From Adiantum capillus-veneris (Eukaryota; Streptophyta; Polypodiopsida; Polypodiales; Pteridaceae): DNA of 64,000 bases. Below the pieces are notes generated by a model. That model had not been told where the DNA came from, ran no database searches, and was given only the letters and a program-made list of their open reading frames with translations. The position numbers and the translations under genes are program-made. Numbering within the stretch: position 1 is the first letter of the stretch; the number at the start of each line of letters is the position of its first letter. Positions 22,980 through 34,620 of the stretch are shown here, piece by piece. The DNA is taken from contig CM043944.1 in NCBI GenBank assembly GCA_014529385.2, positions 82,266,384 to 82,330,383 of the forward strand, given 5' to 3'.

Positions 22980-23620
22980 ACACTTTGAAGAGAAGAAAAC
23001 CCTAAAGAGAAAATAAAGGAGAAGAGAAACACCTTCATATGGACACAAAAGGTCTTTTGACTTTCCACCTTCATATGCCTTTTGACTTTGCACTTTCATC
23101 TGTCTTTTCATGTCCTAAACTCACCCTTCACTTATGAACTTACTATGTTCTGAAAGAATTTTTATTTTTTTGAGATTGGGAAGACCTAATCAAAGTCTAT
23201 TGTTTATTTTATTTCTCTTTTGTACTTTAATTATCAAGGTAAGGTATATTCAAAGTCTATTGTTTATTTATTTTTTTACACTTTTCAAAAGGCAATTGAT
23301 GTTTCATATGTGTTATACAGGTCAAAATTAAAGGTGCTTTAAGTTGGGTGGCCCAAATGAACACCTTTATTTTTGAAAAGCCGTATACCAATAATATCCA
23401 TAGCAATAGACACGATAATAGTCGAAATATTTATCCGCAACCTATTATCATATCTATTGCTAACAAACCATTTTTGTGCCTATTGTCGTCCCCATTATCG
23501 CCAACACAATGGAGGTTCTCAATTGTTTCTCTTATAGTGTTATGGACTTTTTCTCTTACAGTGTTACTAGGCTTTGAGTGTCTCTAATGCTTCAAATAAC
23601 CTCAAAAGTGAATTTTTTCA
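21895..23620. other. AT-rich DNA flanking the novel element
   Basis: I see no gene. A 94-codon frame at 21894-22175 has no recognised motif. The phrase TCAAGGTAAGG(C/T)ATATTCAAAG(T) with TCTATTGTTTATTT recurs near 22690, 22750, 23190 and 23240, a short dispersed repeat. A (GA)n run lies at 22951-22977. Confidence 0.5.
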
Positions 23621-24010
23621 AATGAAACTTAAAAAAAAAACTCTAAAAAAAGATATTGATATCATTTGATTCGCCTTTTCATGACAATGGTAGTGCAATA
23701 TGTAAATATTCAAAATGATTGATTTAACAAACCTTCCCAAAAATATTAAAAATGATTAACTTGCCATAAAAGATCTCTAAAACTGATTCTTTTACTCTCT
23801 TGTATTCCAAAATGAAACTTTACAAAAAAAACTCTAAAAAATATTGATATTGATATAATTTGATTCGCCTTTTCATGACAATAGTAACGCAATATGTATA
23901 TATTCAAAATGGTTGATTTAAAAAATCTTCCCAAAAATACTAAAAATAATTAACTTGTCATAAAAGATCTCTAATAATGATTCTTTTACTCTATTGCATT
24001 CCAAAATTTA
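23621..24010. repeat. Two-unit tandem repeat, about 194 bp per unit
   Basis: GATTCGCCTTTTCATGACAAT occurs in both units with TCGCC at 23671 and 23865 (offset 194). The surrounding sequence, including CATAAAAGATCTCTAA and GATTCTTTTACTCT, is shared with scattered substitutions. Non-coding. Confidence 0.85.
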
Positions 24011-24424
24011 TACTCGTCTCTCCATTCTCCTCTAAGGTTTGCTTTAACATGCCAAAAAAATATTCCCTTCCATAAAGCAAGGTACTACTTCTAAATGCGC
24101 GTTTTTTGAAAGAAGAGGAGCACTTCAAATCGTGAAAGTGATCCACATATTTTAGAATAAAGGCAACAACTTCCCATCTTCATCAAGAGAAGAATAAGTC
24201 TACACTTTATTCCTACTTTTAAGAAAATATAGATGGGTTGGTGAGGACAAAGAAATGTAAAAAGACGTTGGCAATAATTCGTGCAACACTCTTTGGCACA
24301 GACAGATTGAGGCAAACCATCCTAGTCACTAATTGGCACCTCCCTAGGGAAGTGGGATCAATGGCCCACACTAGGCGTCGCGAGGTAGGTGCAATCCGGG
24401 CCATCCGATCGCCATGTGAACTAG

Positions 24425-24602
24425 GTGTGAACTAAGAGTGAATTCGAGAGGTATGTGCATCACATTGAATTTGGTGTGAACTCGGTGTGAACTCAACATG
24501 AACAAAGTGTGATCTTGGTGTAAACTGGGGAGGGTCTACACACCACGCCAAATTTAGTGTGGATTCAATGTGAACTCGGTGTGAACTAGGTATAAACTTG
24601 TC
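24425..24602. repeat. Degenerate GGTGTGAACTC minisatellite
   Basis: Around ten variants of a 10-12 base unit (GGTGTGAACTC, AGTGTGAT, GGTATAAACTT) follow one another in this stretch. Confidence 0.7.
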
Positions 24603-24657
24603 CGCAACGTTTTGATCTATAAACTTACCATACACACACACCTTTCAATGAACGCAC

Positions 24658-24715
24658 GATAGCCTAGTGGTTAGAATTAATTCCGTGCGGGAGGGATCTG
24701 CATTCCATAGGCAAT
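24658..24715 (+). other. tRNA-like / SINE-head candidate
   Basis: GATAGCCTAGTGGTTAGAAT matches a pol III A-box (TRGCNNAGTGG). A degenerate B-box-like GGGATCTGCATTCC lies about 35 bases downstream. The B-box has extra bases and I could not close a cloverleaf, so this is a weak SINE or tRNA relic. Confidence 0.25.
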
Positions 24716-24890
24716 CCAACGATCACGATCAACCCATGATCGTGAGCCATTGATCCCACCTCCCAAAAGGAGGTGTCAACGAGGGCTACTTGGTGAGTGA
24801 AGCCGCGATATAAGTCATGGCTCATGTCTGCATGCAGATGCCCGCAGCCTTACCTTCGTCTTCCGACCTGTGAAGAGATTCTAGTAGTGC

Positions 24891-24897
24891 TATATAA
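24891..24897 (+). promoter_or_regulatory. TATA box upstream of the split host gene
   Basis: TATATAA lies 102 bases before the ATG at 24993. Spacing and context are plausible for a plant core promoter. Confidence 0.4.
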
Positions 24898-24992
24898 TTA
24901 GCGCATACCATGCACGCCAATCCTTGCAACTAGGATATCTATTGTGGGAGAGCTTGGTTCACTTAACCGATCCTGTACTACTCCCCAATATC

Positions 24993-25610
24993 ATGGGTGC
25001 TCTTTCCTCGTCTAGAGATCAGAACCCGGGAGAACTGATGAGAGGGGCCGGTGATGATCTCTTCTCTGACGAGGAAGTGCGCAGACGCATGAATGAGATA
25101 GTCAAGCGGGCCGTTGAGCAGGCCCTCAACAATTACTCCAACGAGCAGGCCAAGATCAACGAACCGCAAGCCTGGGCCAAATTCCTGCTCGATACCGTGC
25201 CTGGTAACTTAATAATGGACGTGGTGGCAGGGATTTTCGTGCTTGCTATATAGAAAAGCGTTTGCGCCGGCCCATATGTTCGGCGCGTGTGGCTAGCTTT
25301 GAAGGGGATATACGGCAATAGTAATTGCCTGCAACCCCGCGTTACACAGGAAGATGTGTGCTCAACGGTGAAGGCGCTTCCTGCTGCGAGCTGCCCTGGA
25401 GTGACAGATGTAGAGGCCACGCCGGACGCTGCTGAAAGGAGAAAGGACGAGGTGACGTTGCGCCAGTGGGTGAGGAAGGCAGCTGGCGACGCGTTGCAGC
25501 TGTGGCTGATCAAACGAAAAGAGAAGAACACAGACACGCATGCGCTGCCTGTAGTAAACTGCAATGATCTGCCCAACACTGCAAATAAGATTAATCAACG
25601 TAGTGCGGAT
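24993..25610 (+). pseudogene. 5' part of an unrecognised host gene, interrupted by the 23-kb element
   Basis: The frame starts at ATG 24993 (MGALSSSRDQNPGEL) and stays open except for one TAG at 25251-25253. It ends at codon GAT (25608-25610), which is the target duplication of the inserted element. Joining to 48602 keeps the frame (...INQRSAD then RATCNSDPENRD...). The N-terminal third is charged and helical (VRRRMNEIVKRAVEQALNNY), followed by a hydrophobic stretch (LIMDVVAGIFVLAI) that could be a membrane segment. I do not recognise the family. The TAG could be a real nonsense mutation or lie in a short intron. The element makes the allele non-functional unless it is spliced out or excised. 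Confidence 0.55.
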
Positions 25611-25990
25611 CACAAGGAGCTTTAGACGTACTCCCATATAGTAATCCTTCCAACATTTGATTTATTTGCTAGATGCAAATAGCAAGCCTTGTGTGCGAGC
25701 CCAATTGAACTAACAATTAAGACTACCTTTTAACTTAATTGCTAGATGAAAAAAGAAATCTTACTTCTGAACCAATTGCTATATAGTAATTTTGTATATT
25801 TACCAAATAGAAGTAGCAAAATCATAGTCACTTTGAAATTCCCATATAGCAATTAGATGTTGTTGCTAGATAGAGCAAGTAATATTGTTGTTCCTATGCA
25901 CTTACTATATTGCAGTTACTCATACTTAATTACGACATGTAGTTGTTATTCATAAGCATTTCATCTTTTCATGTTATACAACTATAAACA
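25611..25990 (+). repeat. Left terminal inverted repeat and subterminal repeats of the 23-kb element
   Basis: The TIR (25611 to about 25641) is followed by several copies of TTGCTAGATG/GCAATTAGATG and CATATAGTAA or CATATAGCAA motifs, the presumed binding sites of the element's second protein, by analogy with TNPA sites in En/Spm. Confidence 0.75.
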
Positions 25991-26233
25991 TGTGACCCTT
26001 TCTCTCAACGGGGGAGGGAGGCGAAGAGAGAGAAAGAGAGGGGAGGGGGGGTAGGTGGGGAGCATCGTCGATATGTCTTTCTTCACAGATGGGTGAGATT
26101 ATCAGTTCTTTTCTATCGAGATCCTGGCTACATCACATAGAAGTATGCACCCCCACAATGGTTCGTTTTACATTCGTCATATAGGCCATTGTGCATCTCC
26201 AAAGGTCTCTTATGTACACAAAATACAACCCGA

Positions 26234-26300
26234 TTGTGTGTGTGTTTTGATTGTGTGTGTGTGTGTATGTGTGTGTGTGAGAGAGAGAGAGAGAGAAAGA
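26234..26300. repeat. (GT)n-(GA)n compound microsatellite
   Basis: Alternating TG runs pass directly into GA runs. Confidence 0.9.
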
Positions 26301-26767
26301 GAGTTTTTTGACATCTACTATTGGGCATACTCCACAATCAATGCACTCTTAGACACGCATTATCCTTCAAGATGCTGGCATAGGTGATTGCATCTATAGC
26401 TAGGAAGAGGCTCTCACTTTGGTTTTGTTGAAAACAACCTAGAGCTATTTTCCCTTCACCACTTGAACATACCATGTAGCTAGTCAATTTTGAGCAAGAA
26501 GCTAGCCACTTGAACATACCATGTACTTAATTTTGAACAAGAAGCTAGCCAAGCGTTTTTACTGCTTCGGTAAATGCCGTACATTTGTCATATGTTTCAA
26601 TTGAACATTGGCAAGCATCACTACAAGAGGCTCTTCATATTAGCGACGCTTATAGCGACGCTCATAGTGACGTCGGCTGGGGTAAAAAAAATAACCGAGC
26701 GTGCCCAAAAACTTAGATCTCAGATCTGAGTTTTTCGGCGCCCTCAAGCAAGGAGCAGGTAACGCTC

Positions 26768-26771
26768 TCCC

Positions 26772-26824
<53 letters not shown>

Positions 26825-27226
26825 CTTCTCCACACACACACACACACACACACGAGGAGAGGAAGGAGAGCCAGGTATGCTCCTTCCCTCTCCTCATTCT
26901 CATGTTCCCTTCCCCTCTTTCTCTCTCCCTCTCTCTCTCTCTCACACACACAGTGTTTTGTGAGAGAGAGAGAGAGAGAGAGAGAGTACAAACAAAAACA
27001 AAAATGCACACACACATACATAAACAAAGAATGCACACACACGTTGAGAGAGAAAAAGAGAGAGAGAGCATGCATAAACAAAAAACGCACGCATTGAGAG
27101 AGGAAAAGAGAGAGAGAACATGCATAAACAAAAAACGCACACATTGAGAGAGGAAAAGAGAGAGAAAACATGCATACGATCCAAAAAAACGCACACACAT
27201 TGAAAGAGAAAGAGAGAGAAACTAAT
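26768..27226. repeat. Microsatellite block and 50-bp minisatellite
   Basis: (CT)n, (CA)n, (CT)n and (GA)n runs are followed by a unit starting CAT(G/A)CATAAACAAA at 27015, 27069, 27119 and 27169 (periods 54, 50, 50). It contains CGCAC(A/G)CATTGAGAGAG. Apparent reading frames across it on both strands are compositional. Confidence 0.85.
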
Positions 27227-27227
27227 T

Positions 27228-27460
27228 TAACGTCGTAGGAAACTAATTAAAATTAAAAGACCTAAAGATCTAGCCGACGAGGAGTTGAACTGAAGACCTA
27301 TTATTCAAGAGGGAAATGGCATAATCAATCTATCATACTTGGCATGGGTGATAGAAAGGTTATACCATTTATCTCTTTTTATTGGCACACACATCCACAC
27401 ACGCGCACACACACAAGAAGAAGAGAGTTATAACGTCGTAGGAAACTATCTTAAAAGACG
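27228..27460 (-). mobile_element. SINE-like repeats with a CT tail (two adjacent copies)
   Basis: Read on the minus strand, a pol III B-box-like AGTTCAACTCC (27291-27281) is followed by TCGTCGGCTAGATCTTTAGG, a body containing TTTCCTACGACGTTA, and then CT-rich sequence. The body block recurs at 27431 and at 9751, each next to a GA/CT tract. A tRNA-derived SINE with a pyrimidine tail is an inference; no clear A-box was found. Confidence 0.35.
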
Positions 27461-27479
27461 TTAAAGATTAGGTTATATG

Positions 27480-28241
27480 TAGACTTACATTAAATTAGAT
27501 TTAGGTTTATTTTTAACTAGATTTACGTTTATTTAAGCTAGATTTAGATTTACGTTATATTAGATTAGATTTAGGTCTCCATAGACTGCGATGCCTGCAT
27601 GAAGCGGGTGAAGAAAGCCCTCAATGGAATATAGGGTATTGCTGCCTTCACTCATGGTGGGCTCCGTCGATCCAAAAGTACTGGTGAAATGTCTTCAGAA
27701 GATAGGGAAGAAGGTGGATCTTCAGGGCGGCAAGAGTCACTACATCCCCGACACAATGACCATCTAGACAACCTCTAGTCATTAGACTTACATTAAATTA
27801 GATTTAGCTTTATTTTTAGTTAGATTTACGTTTATTTAGATTTACGCTTATTTACGTTAGATCGAGTCCACGCAAGAATTACTTACGGTTTAGGGTTTAG
27901 AGCTAGACGAACAGTGAAAAGATCTACTGTGAAAAGATGTTAAGATGAAGTGAAGTGCTACAGCTAGAGAAGAGGCAAAGGGATTTTGTCCACTACATGC
28001 AGTATCATGTAGACGTGGGTGTGTAGATTTCTTGTACCCACAAATATAGGTATTGACCAATAAAGACGAGATTATAACCCGGTGGTTCTGATCTCCATGC
28101 ACCTCTAGACCGAGGTGTGCGGGGATTGGACATGACTAGAGAATGTGAGATAAAGAGAGAGAGAGAGAGAGAGAGATAAGACGAAGAATGCCAATAGAAT
28201 ATTAAATTTTTTGTCCAGGTTATAAGTTTTTTATCCTCATT
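27480..28241. other. 5' region of the inner CACTA TNP2 gene
   Basis: AT-rich with recurring AGATTTA(G/C)GTTTATTT and TTACGTTAGAT phrases at 27480-27575 and 27783-27870. No coding sequence is recognised. A short (GA)n lies at 28156-28178. Presumably promoter and leader of the downstream gene. Confidence 0.4.
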
Positions 28242-31200
28242 ATGAGTAGCGACGAGGATGTGGGACCGTCCAATCGAAACACCTATCTCTCAACGAGGGT
28301 CTTATGTCCTTGTAATCAATGCAAGCATGCTGTGCAACGAACAAGACGTGTTTCTTTGCAGCACGTTCACGAATTTGGCGAGTTCGATCCATCTATTATA
28401 GATCGAGTTGTTGCCAATTATAACTCGTCGGACTCTGACGCTGGCCAACAAGCAGCAATCTTGCAACCCAATAGACGTGTTCGCAGGCGCTTTGGTCAAG
28501 CAGCATATGTGAGGCCACAAGATGTAGCCTCTGACAGCTCGGGGGATGATCATGCAGAGCACATTCCCAACGAGGCAATGTTTGAGTCCGAGATTGATGA
28601 AATGATCGAGACGATCATGGATTCAGAAAGGCTTATCTATGATGATATGAAAAGTGAAGCCGATACGTCATTGTATAATGGAGCACGTATGTCTAGATTG
28701 AAAGCACTCCTGGTTCTTCTCAACATGCAGGCAAAGTTTGGATGGAGTGACACTAGCGTCACAGCGCTTTTCAGGTGATCTATTACAATTAGTTTACTTT
28801 AATAGAACTCTAAATGTATAATGATCTGATAGATTTTTACACGACTGTATCATATTTTTATGTTGTGTAGATTGCTGAAAGAGCACATACTACCAGCTGA
28901 CAATGTGATGCCAGATTCCCGAGATGAAGCAAGAAAGATTTTGCGAAACTTGGGGATGGATTACAATTCTATCCACGCTTGTCCTAATCACTGCATTCTT
29001 TTCAGAGGGGAATACACAGACATGGAGAAGTGTCCGAAATGTGATTCCGAAAGATATCGAGTAGATCTCCACAGGGACAAAAATTCCACAAAAGGTTTTG
29101 CGACATTTTCCTTTGCTTCCTCGCATCAAGCATTTCTTCGAATGTAAGTCCATGGCCGCCCTAGCATCATGGCATGAGGAGAATAAATCTTCGGATGGTG
29201 TGCTACGAATTCCTGCAGATTGTGCAGCCTGGAAACATATAGATGGAACATGGTCGGATTTTGCCAGGGAAGCTCGAAATTTGCGCTTAGGCCTGGCTAT
29301 GGATGGCGTAAATCCATTTGGTCAAAGATCAACATCTTACAGTGTATGGCCCGTTGTCATCGTCAACTACAACATTCCCCCGTGGTTGACTACGAAGAAG
29401 GGGCACCTATGGCTAAGCTTGATTGTGCCAGGGCGATATAAAGTGGGGAATATGGATGTGTATCTTCGTCCACTATTGGAAGAGCTACAACAATTGTGGA
29501 TTGGCATAGAGGTGGTGGATATGAGCCGACACACAGGACGACGGAATGCTTTGATCAGAGGTATTCTAATGTGGACCATGCATGACTATCCCGGGCTAAC
29601 AGAATGCTCAGGTGATCTATTGACACTCCTCACTCAGACACTGTAAATCTTGTTTTTTCCCATAGTTGATCTATTATCATGTGTATACATGCAGGGCTTC
29701 AAACAAGCGGATACAGAGCATGTGTCACATGTGGACCTAGACTGAATGCACGTAGGGCACCCTCACTGAAGAAGCAAATCTACGAAGGTCATCAAGCGTA
29801 TCTTCCAGAGAATCATGTGTTACGCGACGGCTTTTTGGGAAGAGAGCCACCAAGGATGTCTGCACAAGCATGGTTAGAGCAGAAGGAGATGTGCGATGAC
29901 GGATTGCCTCCAGGGATGAAGAGACTATCTCTATGGTACGAGTTACCATACTGGCCCCGACTCGTGATCAATCACTTGCTCGATCCAATGCACATATTCA
30001 AGAATGTGGGTAATCTACTATGGGACCATTTGACTGGCAAGAAAGATACTTTGGGAGCCAGAGTTGACCTTAGAAATGTGGATCGTATGGAGCAATATTG
30101 GCCGCAAACAGCGTCTGATGGATCGATAAAACTCCCTAAAGCACCATGGATTTTCACAGGAGCCCAAGAACGCAAAGTAAAAGAGGCCATTCGATCTTTG
30201 CGGACCCCCACTGGCGTAATGCACTCGCTCCGAACGTGTTTTACTAAAGAAGGAAAGCTTACCGGTTTGAAGTCACACGATTGGCATAAAATGTGTCAGG
30301 TACGTTCATAGTGGACTTTAATATCATTGCATAAAATGTGGACTTTAATATCATTGCTACACATACTTTACAGTTTATCTTACCGGTTGCCATTGAGGGA
30401 TGTTTGTCTCTCGACATCCGTAACACAATCTACAAACTTGCAAAGCTGGTGCAATGGATCTCACAAAAGGAGATCGACGTAGACTCCATACCATTCGCCA
30501 AACTAAATGCTGCGGAGCTTGTGTGCATGTTTGAGAAACATTTTCCTACTACAATGCTAACCATTCAGGTGCATCTTCTTGTTCACATAGTTGATGAGGT
30601 GGAAATAGCTGGCACAGTTCATTCCAGATGGATGTTCTTCTTAGAGCGTTTCATGAAAACGCTTAAGGGATATGTGCGTCAAAAGGCACGTCCGGAGGGT
30701 AGCATGGCAGAAGGTTGGTTGGTATCAGAGTCCCTAGTGTACATTGGAGAGTGGCTAGACGGATTTGATAAATCCCGGGACACGCTATGGCGAACCATAG
30801 ATGACGAGCGCATATCTGGGATTGTCATGTGCAATCTCGGTGTTGAGAAGAAGATGACGGAAGATCTAGAGGCTAAAATCAACCGATTTTGCATGCTTCA
30901 CAATCCAGTGATGCAAAAGTGGATTTCACAATATGAGGATGCAAAGCAAGAGCGACAAAGGGCACGAATCGAGTGGAGACGGGGAAGACGACCACCGATG
31001 CACTATCCAGCGGTTCTGGAGAGCCTACCAACCTTCATGAGCTTAAGATGGTTGCACAACCAATTGAAAAGCGCACAACAATGCGGTGACGAAGTGACTG
31101 AAGAAGAGTGGGAGTACTCTCGGGGTTGCGCGACCAAGGTAAGTTTGCAATGTACGACTAGCAAGTGACTTTATTTATAAACGTTTGAACGGCCACTCAT

Positions 31201-31971
31201 AATCTTTGTTCGTTGTAGTATAAGTCATACACAGCAGCATGGTGTAAAGGTCGACATTTTAGGGTGGAACGAATCGACAAAAAGCGTTTTACTCAAGATT
31301 GTGGAATCATGGCAAAATTTGAACAGTCTAGTCGACGACGTTCCTCTGATGCAGATCCTGTGGTGGCGGAACTCACTTACTTCGGCACGCTGCAAGAGAT
31401 TTTGAGGATCGATTACAGAGGATTTTTTGTCGACTTGTTCGACGTGCAATGGTTCAAGATAATCATGGAGGGTCGCAACGCTACTGTGCGTAGAGGAGAG
31501 TCTGGTTTTCTTGAGGTGGATTCTACTAAGAAATGGACTGACCTAAGAGACACTTTCGTACTACCCGAGCATTGTGAACAAGTAAGTATATAAATAGTTA
31601 ACATCCCCCTTTTACAAGTTATGTGCTTGAAAGCTCTCATGTAAGTTATGTGGCTCTGGCAGGTAGTATTTCATCCTACAAAGTCTACATCAAACTGGTG
31701 GTACGTCATAGAGGTAGCCCCTCGTAGTGCAAGGACGTATGAAGGCTACCATGTGCCAATCACAACGACATCAATGGAGGAGATCAGAGAAGATGCTCAA
31801 TCAGAAGCCGCTGCGGTGGTGCCAGACGAGCATCAAGATGCTATTACTCTATATGGGGTGCATGCAGAGGAGCTACAAAATGAAACAGAGGATATGTGTT
31901 TAAACGGAGAGCTCTATATAGATATAGGAAGTTATGCTGAGTTATGCGAGGATGAGAGAGAGATCTCTTAA
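28242..31971 (+). pseudogene. TNP2: TNP2 transposase of the inner CACTA element (one frameshift)
   Basis: Exons by splice sites: 28242-28774, 28871-29611, 29695-30300, 30374-31138, 31219-31581, 31663-31971. The tnp2 catalytic domain is clear: HFPLLPRIKHFF, RNLRLGLAMDGVNPFG with the first catalytic aspartate, YSVWPVVIVNYNIPPW, and the DPMHIFKNV block. A DUF4218-type region follows (MFFLERFMKTLKGYVRQKARPEGS), then a DUF4216-type C-terminus (FDVQWFKII). An A5 run at 29079-29083 is one base too long: before it the frame reads HRDKN, while the tnp2 sequence continues one base out of phase. It would recognise and cut the element ends in the nucleus if restored in trans. Confidence 0.88.
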
Positions 31972-32225
31972 AGCCACAAATATTGTATTTGAACAATTTT
32001 GCTCCGTGTTGTAAAAGCTCTGGCTCTCTAAGTACCTTCCATGGTGTATAACGCTCTTTTCTACTCGCGCTCACATCTTTTGATTGAAAATTCTGAGTTT
32101 TCGACTTGCCTCTTCTATCACTCGATTCATTGCGTCATTACGTCATTGTATTTAATGGTCTTTGCGTCATTGTCTACTCTATTCATTCAATATTAAGTTT
32201 AAATATTCGTGTGTTTAATGCAGGT

Positions 32226-33564
32226 ATGGATGATGAGGAGTTTCTTTCTTCTTTGTCACCGTAGCAGAGACAGTGGTACGTGGAGCGTCATCGCTCTGGC
32301 GCATCATCGCGCGTTCCTACACCATCCGCATCTCCCTCTCTTTCGGAGCATTCGGCGCGCTCCGAAGCTTCGGCGTCGACGAGACGAGCGTCACACTCGT
32401 CTAGACACCGGCGCTCTAGTGGTGGCGGTGGCGGTTGTTGTGGGGATTCCGCCACCGATGCCTCCACACCGCCTCGTGTTCGACGAGGCTCTTTACCCTC
32501 CCCTTCTTTGCCCGCCCCCACACCAGCCACAGCATCGCCGTCTACGCCAGGTTTTGCACGGCTGACTGTTCCTAGAAGCTACACACCTCTACCTACTCCG
32601 CCAGGAGCCACCCCACTCGACACTCCTCGCTTCGGGGCCCAGACGCCGGTGGAGACACCTGACGTCCGTACCCCCATCGACACGTCGCTAGAGACCCCTG
32701 CCGGGACACCCAGGTTCACGCGTCACCGGCCAGAGGGCTTGCCTTACTCCGTCGACATCAGCGGCGGCATCATCATGGATGATGACGGCAAGAAGGTGAT
32801 CTTGCGCATGCGTGGTCTTTGCTCTCAACTGTTTAGACACTATATACTAAACAAATGGAGTGAAGTACCAAGTGATTTAAAAAACAGAGTCATTAGCATA
32901 CTTCATGATGAGTTTCCTGTTCCAACACGGGATCAGCGCTTCAATGAAGACCTGATGAAGATTCGAATGCGCGAATACTGCAAACACAAGCGTTCCGAAA
33001 AGCAAAAAGCAATCAAGAATGGGTGGAATACGCCAGATTGGCTGGCCAAAGAAGATTGGAAGCATGCGAAGAAAGCAGCGCGCGAGAATCCCGACAAGTG
33101 GAAGCAACAAAAGGATGCAGCCAGAGCGCGAGTAGAGGCAGGGAGCTCGCACCACTTGGAGAGCGGTGGATGGGCATCATTTGAGACCGATTTTGTAAGT
33201 CTTTTCACATTGCTCTTTATGCATGTTGGATAGTTTAGGGTTTATGAGTTTTTTAGTTCTAACATAATGAAATCTTTGTATGTTTTGACAGTGGTCGATG
33301 ACAGGACGTGATCCCACACCGTACGAGCGCGAGTACGCAGGCAGGAAGGGCTTAAACGCCCTGATGGACATTCTCAGTTCTCGTGGCGGCATGGTTAGTA
33401 TTAGGGTTTACTCTTTTTTATTTTTTGTATTGTTTTATAAATGTCGTTATATGTTTATATTTACTGAAAACTGTCTTATTGTCTTTTTTTGGAGAATCCG
33501 ACAGATACGCCGCTTGGACGCGATGAGACGTCTGACTAGACGACGTCAGTTTAGCCGTAGCTAG
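32226..33564 (+). pseudogene. Second CACTA protein (Transposase_24 / TNPA-like), early TAG
   Basis: ATG at 32226 (MDDEEFLSSLSP) is followed at codon 13 by TAG (32262-32264), and the frame then stays open. Exons: 32226-33194, 33292-33393, 33505-33564. An N-terminal Ser/Pro/Thr-rich region with repeated TP dipeptides precedes a basic helical C-terminal half (EYCKHKRSEKQKAIKNGW, WKQQKDAARARVEAGS, DPTPYEREYAGRKG). That half fits the plant Ptta/En/Spm second-protein family, which binds subterminal repeats. Exon 1 is GC-rich relative to its surroundings. Translation from a later start could bypass the stop. Confidence 0.75.
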
Positions 33565-33903
33565 ATAGCATTAGTTTAGGGTTTCTCATAGCTTATGTAT
33601 CATGAGACGGATTTTATACGTCTTTTTGAACCATGTATATTATTACATTTGTCACCGCAGTTCCTTTTGCCAATCAATTCTTTATGCCTATGATGTTGTA
33701 CAATTGTCATTATTACATTTGCCAATCAATTCATTTTGCCTATGATGTGTACAATTGTCAATTTTGCAAACAATGCGTCTTGTGGGTGACTATTTTGGGT
33801 CTATTATCTACCTTTGCACTTTTTTTAAAAAGTGAATCAAGTACAATATGGTTGATGGGTGGCAGGGCATTCAATGCCCTGCCACCAAAAAAATATTCTC
33901 TCG

Positions 33904-34062
33904 GGCGTCGCTATTTATGGCTCTGTAGCGTCGCTATGAGCGTCGCTATAGTCTTCTATGAGAGCGTCGCTATAGGCGTCGCTATATAGCGACGCATATA
34001 GCGACGCCTATAGCGACGCTCTCGTAGCGACGCTCGTAGCGACAGTTTTAGCGACGCCGGGG
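33904..34062. repeat. Right subterminal AGCGACG repeats of the inner CACTA element
   Basis: More than ten copies of GCGTCGCTAT / ATAGCGACGC occur. The left ones are in one orientation and the right ones inverted, forming a palindrome centred near 33987. Matching AGCGACGCT copies lie just inside the left end (26643-26662). Confidence 0.9.
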
Positions 34063-34130
34063 GTTATAAAAACCCAATGTATTTCCGTCGCTAACAGTGT
34101 CACAAGAGCACACAACCTCTTGTAGTGCAT

Positions 34131-34620
34131 TCTATTCTTTTTGGATCGTGATTCGTCCTCGACTAATAATCTCGCCCTCCATATGTTCACCATATAAGCT
34201 TTTTGCATAATGCTATTTGAAGATGCAAGTCAAGATGTTGAATCTACTAAGAGGTCCTCTCTTTGCATCCGAGAAAAACAACCTAGACCTTCTTTGTCCT
34301 TCGCCACTTGGACATACTATGTAGTCAATTTTGAATAGGAAGGTAGCTAAGCACTTTCGTGCTTTTGCAAATACCATACTATTGTCATATGTTTCAACAG
34401 AAGATTGCCAAGCGTATCGTTTTTTTTTGGATCATCCTCGACTAATAATTTCACATTGTATATATTAACCATATTAGCTTTTTGCATAATGCCACTGGCC
34501 TTGAATATGCAAGCCAAGATGCTTGAATCTGATGAGACACCCTCGCTTTGAATCTAACAAAAACTACCAAAAGCTTCGTTGTCTATGTGGTCATGTCCTT
34601 CTTAGAAGGGCACCGCACTA
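34131..34620. repeat. Degenerate tandem repeat flanking the inner CACTA element
   Basis: Phrases such as CTTGGACATACTATGTAGTCAATTTTGAA, ATTGTCATATGTTTCAA and ATCCTCGACTAATAAT repeat the sequence left of the inner element (26440-26618) and occur again around 34270-34480. The inner element therefore inserted into one unit of a pre-existing local repeat of the outer element. Confidence 0.75.

Larger units (their letters stand above)
26619..34127 (+). mobile_element. 7.5-kb plant-type CACTA element nested in the 23-kb element
   Basis: The ends are CACTACAAGAGG (26619-26630) and CCTCTTGTAGTG (34116-34127), perfectly inverted. The 3-bp target duplication CAT lies at 26616-26618 and 34128-34130. 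AGCGACG-type subterminal repeats are present at both ends. Genes on the plus strand are TNP2 (28242-31971) and a TNPA/Transposase_24-like gene (32226-33564), the standard two-gene layout of En/Spm elements. Both genes carry a frame lesion, so this copy depends on others for movement. A diverged tandem unit without the insertion lies at 34.26-34.45 kb and serves as an empty-site reference. Confidence 0.95.

Noticed and set aside
24700-24745. Small inverted repeat CACGATC...GATCGTG
   Set aside because: Seven-base arms in AT/GC-mixed sequence are expected by chance.
26701-27200. Reading frames of 84-161 codons on both strands (Ser/Leu or Arg/Glu repeats)
   Set aside because: They simply translate (CT)n/(GA)n microsatellites and the 50-bp minisatellite; no biased third position or homology.
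27480-27900. TTTAGGG-like phrases suggesting interstitial telomere repeats
   Set aside because: Only single, imperfect units separated by AT-rich DNA; no tandem array.
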